40,541 nt of DNA from Acrocarpospora macrocephala (GTDB lineage Bacteria > Actinomycetota > Actinomycetes > Streptosporangiales > Streptosporangiaceae), in assembly GCF_009687865.1 (NCBI RefSeq), contig NZ_BLAE01000009.1:171581-212121 (forward strand), read 5' to 3'. The notes below the pieces were generated by a model. The model saw only the letters and a list, made by a program, of their open reading frames with translations, was not told the origin of the DNA and searched no databases. This document shows positions 8,898 to 16,730 of this stretch, in pieces. Each line of letters starts with the position of its first letter. Within the stretch, counting starts at the first letter, position 1. The translations under genes were made by a program, and so were the position numbers.

Positions 8898-9020
8898 GAC
8901 GGTCAGCTCTCCTATTGGCGTTGAGGATGCGTCCGGATGGTGAACCTGATGCGCGAGCTCGAAGGGAGGACCAGTAGCGTTGAGATGTCGTACGTTCCCC
9001 GCTCCTTTACAGAGATCCGG

Positions 9021-10238
9021 ATGAACCAGCGCACCCTTCTGATCACGCTCACCGGCCCAGACCGGCCAGGCGTCACCTCAAGACTTTTCACCGTTCTCGC
9101 GGGATTTCCCGTCACCGTCGCCGACGTCGAACAGGTCGTTATCCGCAAACGACTCACCCTCGGCGTCCTGGTCTCGTACGCGGGTGGTCCCTCGACCGGA
9201 ACCGGCGGCACGATCGGCGGCCTGTGGACCGCGATCGAACAAGTCGCCGCCGACCTTGACATGGACCTGGAGCTGACCACCGGCACCGCCTCCAAGGAGA
9301 AGCGCCGCCGGGGACGGCTGCACATCACCGTGCTCGGGTCGCCGCTGCTGCCGTCCGCGATGGCCGGAATCGCCGGCCGGATCGCGGCCAGCGGCGCCAA
9401 CATCGACCGCATCGACCGGCTCTCCAGCTACCCGGTCACCTGCATCGAAATGGCCGTCTCCGGCGCCGACCCGGCCTCGCTCCGGGCCGAACTCGCGGCC
9501 GAGGCGCACGTGCAGCAGGTGGACGTGGCCGTGCAGCGCTGGGGCATCCACCGGCGAGGCAAGCGCCTGATCGTCATGGACGTGGACTCCACCCTGATCC
9601 AAGGTGAGGTCATCGAACTCCTGGCCCGCCACGCCGGCAGCCTTGAGGAGGTCGCCCGGGTCACCGAGGAGGCGATGCGCGGCGAACTCGACTTCACCGA
9701 ATCGCTGACCCGCCGAGTGGCCCTACTCGAAGGCCTCCCCCAGGAGGTGTTCGAAAAGGTCACCAAGGAGGTCGTCCTCACCCCCGGCGCACGAACCCTG
9801 GTCCGCACGCTCAAACGTCTGGACTACCGTTTCGCCATCGTCAGCGGCGGTTTCACCCAGATCACCGACGCCCTGGTGACCGACCTCGGCATCGACTACT
9901 CTGCCGCCAACACCCTGGAAGTCGTCGACGGCCGCCTCACCGGCCGCGTCACCGGCGAAATCATCGACCGCCCCGGCAAAGCCAGAGCCCTGGAACGTTT
10001 CGCCCTGCAATCCGGCATCCCCCTCAGCCAGACCGTGGCCATCGGCGACGGCGCCAACGACCTCGACATGCTCGCCACCGCCGGCCTGGGCATCGCCTTC
10101 AACGCCAAACCCGTCGTACGCAGGGCCGCCGACACCGCCGTCACCGTCCCCTACCTCGACTCGATCCTCTACCTCCTCGGCATCTCCCGCGACGAGGTAG
10201 AAGCCGCCGACGCCGAAGACGGCCTGACCGACACCTAA
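9021..10238 (+). CDS. serB: Phosphoserine phosphatase SerB with N-terminal ACT domains
   Basis: A 405-residue enzyme that removes phosphate from phosphoserine in the last step of serine synthesis. Two ACT-type regulatory domains occupy about residues 1-170 (LLITLTGPDRPGV; then LHITVLGSPL). The HAD phosphatase follows: nucleophile motif MDVDSTL (D187, D189), FAIVSGGFTQI and GDGANDLDMLATAGLGIAF. I place the start at ATG 9021 because the ACT homology begins there. In-frame ATGs at 8937 and 8985 exist, and a GGGAGG at 8964-8969 lies 15 nt before 8985. The region 8898-9020 must carry the divergent serB/olsB promoters, but no clear motif is visible. Confidence 0.93.
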   Translation: MNQRTLLITLTGPDRPGVTSRLFTVLAGFPVTVADVEQVVIRKRLTLGVLVSYAGGPSTGTGGTIGGLWTAIEQVAADLDMDLELTTGTASKEKRRRGRLHITVLGSPLLPSAMAGIAGRIAASGANIDRIDRLSSYPVTCIEMAVSGADPASLRAELAAEAHVQQVDVAVQRWGIHRRGKRLIVMDVDSTLIQGEVIELLARHAGSLEEVARVTEEAMRGELDFTESLTRRVALLEGLPQEVFEKVTKEVVLTPGARTLVRTLKRLDYRFAIVSGGFTQITDALVTDLGIDYSAANTLEVVDGRLTGRVTGEIIDRPGKARALERFALQSGIPLSQTVAIGDGANDLDMLATAGLGIAFNAKPVVRRAADTAVTVPYLDSILYLLGISRDEVEAADAEDGLTDT

Positions 10239-10248
10239 CCCACCAGCT

Positions 10249-10275
10249 CCGCCCGCCCCGCAGGTGGGCGGGCGG
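10249..10275. terminator. Bidirectional hairpin between serB and the FUSC gene
   Basis: CCGCCCGCC (10249-10257) pairs perfectly with GGCGGGCGG (10267-10275) across a 9-nt loop. It lies 11 nt after the serB stop and upstream of the convergent FUSC stop at 10313. Confidence 0.7.
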
Positions 10276-10312
10276 ACACGTATCCCAACAAACCCGCGGA
10301 TCTTCCGTTGGT

Positions 10313-12550
10313 TCACTTGGCGATACTTGCCTCCTTGACTATGTGGGCCGACCCCTTGCTCAGGGCGCGCAACGCTTGGTCGGTCGCGGCGGCGTGCAGG
10401 AGTGCGCGACGCACACGGGTGCGGGAGTCCGCAGGATCCGCCGCGAGTTCGTCCAGCCGACGATCGGCGAGCTTGCCCAGCCATCCGCCCAGATCGGCCA
10501 GGCGGCTGTCCACATCCCCACCCGACTGGTACGGCTCGCCGATCCTGACGGCCTCAGCTCCGGTGGCCAGCCGATCGGCGACGGCGTCCAGCACACCGGG
10601 GGCAGGCCCGACTTCGCCGGGGTCTTCGCGGAGGACAGTCGTCACGGTCATCAGGTCGTCCCGAATCCTGCGGGCGGTGTCCAGCACCTCGTCCACGTGC
10701 TGCGGCGGCACAACCCCCGGTTCGTACGCGATGGAACTCACGGACTGGGCCACAGCCTCCGCCTCCCGGGCGGCGACGTGGATTCGTTCCACGGCCAGCC
10801 GTTCCGGTCGATTGCCACGGCTTACATCGGCCACCATCCGGGCGGCCTCCGCATGCGACTCCAGCAACCGCGCCACCCGTTCGGCCAGCCGCACCGCCTC
10901 ACCACGCGGCCACAGCAGACGCGTGCAGGCCAGCGCGATCATCGCCCCGCACACGGTCAGCCCCACCCGAATCGCGGCCGCATCCGGCGACAGCGGCGTC
11001 TGAAAATCAATGAGCAGCAGCACGCACATCGTCATGAACGTCGCCCAGTACGCGTAATGCACCGCTACCAGCCCGAACGCGAGCATCGCGGCCACCCCGA
11101 CCATCACGACCCGCACCCAGTCCCCCGGCGCGATCAGCAACACCAACGCGGCCGCCAACCCACCGATCACGCTCCCCAAGATCCTCGCCCAGACCTTGGC
11201 GAGCGTCTCTCCATACGTCGGCTGAATGGTCAGCAGAACCGTCAACGCCAACCACTGCGCATGCAACGGCTCGAACACCACAATCGCCACACACGCGACC
11301 ACCGTCCCAAGCCCTACGCGCAAACTATGACGAACGTCGGGATCATCAAGGCTCACCCGCGGCATGATCCGAGAAGTCACAGCCGGAACACCCCCGGTCG
11401 AATCAACCGGAGGCATCCCTGGCGGACCCGAATGACTCGACCCCAACACATCCTGATCGGCCGACTGCCGATCCGACGGCCACAACCCCTCCGCCGCCGA
11501 ATCACCTGACCTCATCCCCGGCAAACCCGAATCACTCGACGGCCGCCGCTTTCGCGCCCCAGGCCACTCGGGCAATTGCGGAATCACCATCACGGTGCCT
11601 GTGAGAGATCTCACACCCGACCGGGACTCGGCGACGCCCTCACGGATGCGGTCAGCGACATGCGCGATCTGCCGAAGCAACACCAAGCCGAGCAGTTCCC
11701 GCTCATCGCCCGGCCGTTCCCCCCGCAACGCATCAATCCGAGCACCGAAATCGATCGACTCAACCTTTTCCGCCGGCTGAAACAACGACCGCACAGAAGC
11801 CGCCAGCGACTCCACGAGCTCCGACAAACCCACCCGATCCGGTGGGACCTCCCGGGCCACCGCCCCGACAAGATCATGCAAGGCCACCGCCTCGTAGAAG
11901 ATCCGTCGCAGGGCGACCGTGACCTGCTCGGCTTCCCGCGAGCGTCGCTCCCAGCGATGGCGGGCGCAAGCCGTACGAGCCGTCTGAAGCACGGAGGAGG
12001 CGCGGACCCGCTGAGAGTCCCACGAGTCGGACATGGTCGACTCGATCAGGACGGCGAGCTCCTCAGCGGCCTCGCCCAGCGTGGCGGGCAGCGGCCGGGT
12101 CCGCCGCCACGACCAGGGCAACGTGATCAGAACAGCCGCCAGCAAACCCCCCAGAAGTTGCAGCCCCAGATGCTCCGCCGGATACATCGGCAGCGGATTG
12201 GCAGCGGTGATCAGCAACGCCAGCGCGGCCGTCGAGCCGACCAGCGGCCACAGGATGCCCGCCCCGGCGACCAGCGGCGCGACCGGGATCAGCAACCACT
12301 CCCGGTCGATGACCACCACGCCGAGCACCGTACCGAACGCCAACGACAAAACCCCGGCCAGCATGGCCACCGCCCGCACCCCCGGCGGATCGGCGTTGGC
12401 CCGCACGGCGACCAACCACGCGCCGATGCCGACCACGCCGCCATCCACGGGATGCCCCACCGCCACCCCGACGACCAGCGGAATCACGACAGAGGCCCCG
12501 GCGACGAGGCCGAAACCCACCGCCAGCCCGCTGTCGTCGAACCTGGCCAC
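10313..12550 (-). CDS. FUSC/YccS-like membrane protein
   Basis: A 745-residue integral membrane protein of the fusaric-acid-resistance/aromatic-acid-exporter superfamily. The N-terminal half has about six TM helices (VAGASVVIPLVVGVAVG, GIGAWLVAV, LAGVLSLAFGTVLGVVV, LLIPVAPLVAGAGILWPLVG and others). A long helical cytoplasmic domain and a second TM bundle follow around residues 390-520 (GLGTVVACVAIVVFEPLHAQ; IGGLAAALVLLIAPG), then another soluble region. Two copies of 'transmembrane bundle plus helical domain' is the family pattern. A linker rich in P/S/G (about residues 335-390) is unusually repetitive (GLPGMRSGDS, GPPGMPPVDS). The start is GTG, 5 nt after the sixA stop, so it is probably co-transcribed with sixA. 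The substrate is unknown. Confidence 0.85.
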   Translation of the reverse strand: MARFDDSGLAVGFGLVAGASVVIPLVVGVAVGHPVDGGVVGIGAWLVAVRANADPPGVRAVAMLAGVLSLAFGTVLGVVVIDREWLLIPVAPLVAGAGILWPLVGSTAALALLITAANPLPMYPAEHLGLQLLGGLLAAVLITLPWSWRRTRPLPATLGEAAEELAVLIESTMSDSWDSQRVRASSVLQTARTACARHRWERRSREAEQVTVALRRIFYEAVALHDLVGAVAREVPPDRVGLSELVESLAASVRSLFQPAEKVESIDFGARIDALRGERPGDERELLGLVLLRQIAHVADRIREGVAESRSGVRSLTGTVMVIPQLPEWPGARKRRPSSDSGLPGMRSGDSAAEGLWPSDRQSADQDVLGSSHSGPPGMPPVDSTGGVPAVTSRIMPRVSLDDPDVRHSLRVGLGTVVACVAIVVFEPLHAQWLALTVLLTIQPTYGETLAKVWARILGSVIGGLAAALVLLIAPGDWVRVVMVGVAAMLAFGLVAVHYAYWATFMTMCVLLLIDFQTPLSPDAAAIRVGLTVCGAMIALACTRLLWPRGEAVRLAERVARLLESHAEAARMVADVSRGNRPERLAVERIHVAAREAEAVAQSVSSIAYEPGVVPPQHVDEVLDTARRIRDDLMTVTTVLREDPGEVGPAPGVLDAVADRLATGAEAVRIGEPYQSGGDVDSRLADLGGWLGKLADRRLDELAADPADSRTRVRRALLHAAATDQALRALSKGSAHIVKEASIAK

Positions 12551-12555
12551 GATCG

Positions 12556-13011
12556 TCAGGGCCGGTGCGTGTCCACCAGTGTCCCGGTGCCGGAATCGAC
12601 CTCCGACCAGGGCCCGGGCAACTCGACCACCGCGAACGCCCCCGGCGGGAACGTCTCGACTTCATCCCCGGTGAGGCCCATCACCAGCTCGTGCACGCTC
12701 GGATTGTGCCCGACCAGCACCAGCGTCCCCACCTCCGGCCCGACCTGGCGAATCAGGACAAGCAGCTCGTCGGTATACGCCTCATAGATGTCCCGATCCA
12801 GCTCAAGCGGCGCCGCCAGCCCGAGCAGCTCCGCCGTCTGCCGGGTCCGCTTGGACGAGGAGGAAAGCACGAGGTCAGGCTTGAGCGGGCCGATCAACAC
12901 CCCCGCCTCACGCGCGTTGCGCTGCCCCCGATGGGTAAGCCCGCGTTCAAAGTCCAGCACCCCGGGGGTGTGCTCCGCCTTCGCGTGCCGCAGCACAATC
13001 AACGTCTTCAT
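12556..13011 (-). CDS. SixA-type phosphohistidine phosphatase
   Basis: A 151-residue histidine-phosphatase-superfamily protein: N-terminal LRHAKAEH (the RHG-type catalytic motif, as RHA), then SSSKRTRQTAELL and the second catalytic histidine in LVGHNPSVHELV. E. coli SixA dephosphorylates phosphohistidine in ArcB and the nitrogen PTS; the target here is unknown. I chose ATG 13011 because homology begins there (MKTLIVLRHAK) and AAAGGG lies about 9 nt upstream. The frame extends to 13110, but the extra 33 residues overlap the hppA terminator and look non-coding. It is followed closely by the FUSC gene. Confidence 0.88.
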   Translation of the reverse strand: MKTLIVLRHAKAEHTPGVLDFERGLTHRGQRNAREAGVLIGPLKPDLVLSSSSKRTRQTAELLGLAAPLELDRDIYEAYTDELLVLIRQVGPEVGTLVLVGHNPSVHELVMGLTGDEVETFPPGAFAVVELPGPWSEVDSGTGTLVDTHRP

Positions 13012-13065
13012 CGCACGCAACGCCCTTTCATGCACAGATTCTACGAACATGGTCCACAAACGCGT

Positions 13066-13095
13066 GAGGGTCCCCCACCATCGCGGGGGACCCTC
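13066..13095 (-). terminator. Strong hairpin terminator after hppA
   Basis: GAGGGTCCCCC (13066-13076) and its perfect complement (13085-13095) form an 11-bp stem with an 8-nt loop. It starts 18 nt downstream of the hppA stop and lies upstream of sixA, so it separates the two minus-strand units. Confidence 0.85.
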
Positions 13096-13112
13096 AGCGA
13101 AGCGGAACACGA

Positions 13113-15440
13113 TCAGCTAGCGACCGGCTCCAACTCTTCCTTGCTGTTGTCGGAGGACTCCATGCCCCCACCGGAACGACGCTTGGACACGACGATGGCA
13201 CCGATCACGATGACCACCGCCAGCAGAGTCACGCCGATCCGCAGCCCCGTGTTGTCCGCGTACACCACGACCGCGGGCGCGATCAGCAGCGCGACCAGGT
13301 TCATCACCTTGATCAGCGGGTTGATGGCCGGACCAGCGGTGTCCTTGAACGGGTCGCCCACGGTGTCGCCGATGATGGTCGCCTCGTGCGCCGCGGAGCC
13401 CTTGCCGCCGTGGTGCCCGTCTTCGACCAGCTTCTTGGCGTTGTCCCACGCGCCGCCCGAGTTGGACAGGAACACCGCCATCAGCGTGCCCGCCGCGATC
13501 GCCCCCGCCAGGTACGCGCCAAGCGGCCCGTAACCCAGCCCGAACCCGACCGCGATCGGAGTCAGCACCGCGAGCAGACCAGGCGTGGCCAGCTCCCGCA
13601 GCGAGTCCTTGGTGCAGATGTCCACAACTCGCCCATAATCAGGCTGCTCGGTGTAGTCCATGATGCCCGGCTTGGTACGGAACTGCTCCCGTACCTCGAA
13701 CACCACCCGCATCGCCGCCCGGCCGACCGCCTGGATCGCCAGACCGGAGAACAGGAACACCACGGCCGCACCGATGATCAGACCCACCAGCACGTTCGGC
13801 GAGTCCACACTCAGACTGAAGTTCTGGAACGAACCCAGCGCGGCCTTGACGGACTCACTGGCCTTCGCCAGCTCAGCCTCGACAGCCGTACGGAACGACC
13901 CGAACAGCGCCGTCGCGGCCAGCACGGCGGTCGCAATCGCGATGCCCTTGGTGATCGCCTTGGTGGTGTTGCCGACCGCGTCCAGCGAGGTGAGCACGCG
14001 CGCGCCCTCGCCCTCGACATCGCCGGACATCTCCGCGATGCCCTGCGCGTTGTCCGAAACAGGACCGAAAGTGTCCATCGACACGATCACGCCGACCGTG
14101 GTCAGCAGGCCGGTCCCGGCCAGGGCGACCGCGAACAGCGCCACGGTCACGTTGCCGAAGCCCAGCAGGAACGCGCCGTACACCGCCGCGCCGATGAGCA
14201 GAGCCGAGTACACCGCGGACTCCAGCCCGACCGCGATACCCGCCAGAATGACGGTCGCGGGACCGGTACGCGACGACTCCCCGATGTCCCTCACCGGACG
14301 CCGGTTGGTCTCCGTGAAGTACCCGGTGAGGATCTGGATCGCGCTGGCCAGCACCAGACCGATCAGAACCGCCCCGATCGCGATGATCCGCGGATCCGCG
14401 GTGATCGCCTGAACGGTGGGCGAAGCCGACGTGAGCTCGGCGAACGAGGCCGGCAGGTACGCATACGCCGCGACCGCCACCAGCACGGCCGAGATCGCGG
14501 CCGAGATGAAGAACCCGCGGTTGATCGCGGCCATCGCGTTCCGGTCGCCCGCGCGCGGCGAGGTCACGAAGATGCCGATGATCGCGGTGATCACACCGAT
14601 CATCGGCACGATCAGCGGGAACACCAGGCCCTCGGTGCCGAAGGCCGCCTTGCCCAGGATCAGCGAGGCGACCAGCATCACCGCATACGACTCGAACAGG
14701 TCGGCCGCCATGCCGGCGCAGTCGCCGACGTTGTCGCCCACGTTGTCGGCGATGGTGGCCGCGTTGCGCGGGTCGTCCTCCGGGATGCCCTGCTCGACCT
14801 TGCCGACCAGGTCGGCGCCGACGTCGGCGGCCTTGGTGAAGATGCCGCCGCCGACACGCATGAACATGGCCAGCAGCGCCGCGCCGAAGCCGAAGCCTTC
14901 CAGCACGCTCGGCGCGTCGCCCTTGTACGCGAACACGACGATGGCCGCGCCCAGCAGGCCAAGCCCGACGGTGAACATACCGGCCACACCGCCGGTGCGG
15001 AACGCGATCCGCATCGCGGTCTTCTCCCCCGCTTCCCGGGCGGCGGCGGCGACGCGCACGTTTCCGCGCACCGCCAGCCACATCCCGATGAAGCCGGTCA
15101 GCGCGGAGAACACCGCACCGACCACGAAGAAGAGGCTGCGCCCGATCGCCACGCCGGTCGACTCGGCCGGCAGCAGGTAGAGCAGGAAGGGGATAAGGAT
15201 GACAAAGACGGCAAGCGTCCGGAACTGCCGCGTCAGGTAAGCGGCAGCTCCAAGTTGTACGGCTTTCGCGATGTTCTGCATACGTTCCGTGCCCTGAGGC
15301 GCGGCCAGTACCTCGCGCACGAGGCCGCCGGCGACGGCCAGCGCGATCATGGCCACAGCGGCCACCACGATCACGATCGTGAGATGGGAACCGCTCAGGG
15401 ATACCGCTGCGTCATTGCCAGCGGCGAGATAGGCAGACAA
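13113..15440 (-). CDS. hppA: K+-independent proton-translocating inorganic pyrophosphatase
   Basis: A 775-residue membrane enzyme that couples pyrophosphate hydrolysis to proton export. Diagnostic motifs include IFTKAADVGADLVGKVE, the acidic pyrophosphate-binding DNVGDNVGDCAGMAADLFE, and a C-terminal FKDTAGPAINPLIKVMN. About 16 hydrophobic helices are apparent. GNTTKAITKG near residue 488 has Lys and Thr at the positions that mark the K+-independent class. The start is TTG 15440, supported by GAGGAGG 6 nt upstream. It lies downstream of the bldG/anti-sigma pair, as in S. coelicolor (SCO3547), but the 374-nt gap makes it a separate transcription unit. Confidence 0.96.
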   Translation of the reverse strand: MSAYLAAGNDAAVSLSGSHLTIVIVVAAVAMIALAVAGGLVREVLAAPQGTERMQNIAKAVQLGAAAYLTRQFRTLAVFVILIPFLLYLLPAESTGVAIGRSLFFVVGAVFSALTGFIGMWLAVRGNVRVAAAAREAGEKTAMRIAFRTGGVAGMFTVGLGLLGAAIVVFAYKGDAPSVLEGFGFGAALLAMFMRVGGGIFTKAADVGADLVGKVEQGIPEDDPRNAATIADNVGDNVGDCAGMAADLFESYAVMLVASLILGKAAFGTEGLVFPLIVPMIGVITAIIGIFVTSPRAGDRNAMAAINRGFFISAAISAVLVAVAAYAYLPASFAELTSASPTVQAITADPRIIAIGAVLIGLVLASAIQILTGYFTETNRRPVRDIGESSRTGPATVILAGIAVGLESAVYSALLIGAAVYGAFLLGFGNVTVALFAVALAGTGLLTTVGVIVSMDTFGPVSDNAQGIAEMSGDVEGEGARVLTSLDAVGNTTKAITKGIAIATAVLAATALFGSFRTAVEAELAKASESVKAALGSFQNFSLSVDSPNVLVGLIIGAAVVFLFSGLAIQAVGRAAMRVVFEVREQFRTKPGIMDYTEQPDYGRVVDICTKDSLRELATPGLLAVLTPIAVGFGLGYGPLGAYLAGAIAAGTLMAVFLSNSGGAWDNAKKLVEDGHHGGKGSAAHEATIIGDTVGDPFKDTAGPAINPLIKVMNLVALLIAPAVVVYADNTGLRIGVTLLAVVIVIGAIVVSKRRSGGGMESSDNSKEELEPVAS

Positions 15441-15814
15441 TTCCGTCCTCCTCGGCCAGACGGGTAGGTCCTGCCCGGGAGGCGCAGCCTCACAGTATCT
15501 TCAGCGTGCCCCATCGCGAACGGGGCGTCAGCGGCGCACTTCCGGGTGGTTGGCAGTGCCGCTTCCGGTTGCAATCCGCAATACCTTGGCCGGTGCGGGG
15601 GAGTCTACGCAGCCTGTCGGCGGATATGAAGGGCTTGCGGCACGCTAATTAGGGCCGAGTCCAGTAAGGACGGGTTCCACCCCCACCCAAACAGGTCGTT
15701 TGTCGCCCGGTCACCTGATGTCCATCAGGTTACGGACAAGCCCTGCGAGGGATTATAGACGACCCAAATTGGGTGGAGGACAGATTCGGCCAGCCCCTAA
15801 CCAGCCAGGAGGCT
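15441..15814. other. Intergenic region between hppA and the RsbW-like gene
   Basis: 374 nt with no gene. It holds the hppA Shine-Dalgarno and, presumably, its promoter. Two palindromes are visible: CCTGATG-TC-CATCAGG at 15714-15729 and CCCAAATTGGG at 15763-15773. Either could be an operator or a weak terminator for the upstream bldG operon. I see no clear -10/-35 pair. Confidence 0.5.
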
Positions 15815-16279
15815 TCAGTGAGCCGGAACCCCGTTGGGCGTGGCGGCCGGCCAGCTCATCCGGATCCGCACCCCCGTCGGGCCTGGGGAGACCTCGACAT
15901 CGTCGGCCAGACCGGCGATCACCGCGATCCCTAAGCCCGGCATTTCCGGAACGATCCCGAACATGCTGTCGGCCGATGCCTCGACCGATACCAGGCCATT
16001 GGCCGTACCCGGAGATTGAAGATCGTCGTTCGGAGCGGAGTCGGTGACCGTCACCTCGAAACGCCCCGAATCATCCCGGAGCTCGATCCGGATCGGCTCC
16101 CCCGGGCAGTGGACGCGATGCGCCTCAACTGCCCGGGAGCACGCCTCTCCGACGGCGAGCCGCACTTCGTCCAGCAACGCCTCGGCCACCCCCGTACGGC
16201 GCGCGATCGCCGTAGCGACCAACCGCGCCGTGCGCACATGAGCCGGCAACGCGCTGAACGTCAGCTCGACGGTGGCCAT
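15815..16279 (-). CDS. RsbW-like anti-sigma factor/ATP-binding protein partner of BldG
   Basis: A 154-residue HATPase_c_2 protein, the anti-sigma-type switch partner of the STAS protein encoded just upstream (2-nt gap). It corresponds by position to SCO3548 (ApgA) of S. coelicolor. The family binds a sigma factor and phosphorylates the cognate antagonist. Several motifs are non-canonical: the N box reads GEACSRAVEAH, with Arg where Asn normally coordinates magnesium; the G1 box is TDSAPNDD without the usual glycines; the G2 box is GLGIAVIAGLADD. Kinase activity may therefore be reduced or absent. Start ATG 16279 shows only a weak RBS, consistent with translation coupled to bldG. Confidence 0.85.
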   Translation of the reverse strand: MATVELTFSALPAHVRTARLVATAIARRTGVAEALLDEVRLAVGEACSRAVEAHRVHCPGEPIRIELRDDSGRFEVTVTDSAPNDDLQSPGTANGLVSVEASADSMFGIVPEMPGLGIAVIAGLADDVEVSPGPTGVRIRMSWPAATPNGVPAH

Positions 16280-16281
16280 GA

Positions 16282-16632
16282 CTACTTGTCTCGACCGTGG
16301 GCTTCCTTGGCCTCATCCACGGAGGCGTAGATCCCGAAGACCTTGGTAAGACCGGTGATCCGGAAGATCTTCAGAATGCGCTCCTGCGTGCAGACGAGTT
16401 CCAGGGAGCCATCGTGCGCCCGCACCCGCTTGAGCCCGCCGACCAGCACACCAAGCCCGGTCGAGTCGAGGAAGTCCACTTTCTCCATGTTCACGAGAAG
16501 GTGGAAGTTGCCCTTGTTCACCAAGTCGATGAGCAGCTCACGCAATCTGGGCGCGGTGTAGACGTCGATCTCACCCTCTACCTCGACAATGGTGAGACGG
16601 TCCTCGGTACGGTGGTCCAACTTCAGATCCAC
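16282..16632 (-). CDS. bldG: BldG-type anti-sigma factor antagonist (STAS domain)
   Basis: A 116-residue STAS protein nearly identical in pattern to Streptomyces Bld[21 protein letters not shown], the phosphorylation site [18 protein letters not shown] (S57), and [19 protein letters not shown]. BldG controls the start of aerial growth and antibiotic production through anti-sigma partners. The start is GTG 16632, preceded by GGAGG 4 nt upstream; the longer frame to 16719 lacks support. It diverges from the helicase gene (the same arrangement as SCO3549/SCO3550) and is followed by the RsbW-like gene. The 98-nt divergent region 16633-16730 contains both promoters. Confidence 0.93.
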   Translation of the reverse strand: MDLKLDHRTEDRLTIVEVEGEIDVYTAPRLRELLIDLVNKGNFHLLVNMEKVDFLDSTGLGVLVGGLKRVRAHDGSLELVCTQERILKIFRITGLTKVFGIYASVDEAKEAHGRDK

Positions 16633-16730
16633 AGATCCTCCAGCGCCTTGCCTGCGTAGGTCCGATGCAGATCGTGCATCCTTAGGAAAACACGATCCTG
16701 ACGCGCGGCATTCAACCACGCTACGCCTCA

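Noticed and set aside
15714-15773. Riboswitch upstream of hppA
   Set aside because: Only two short palindromes are present and no known aptamer pattern could be recognised.
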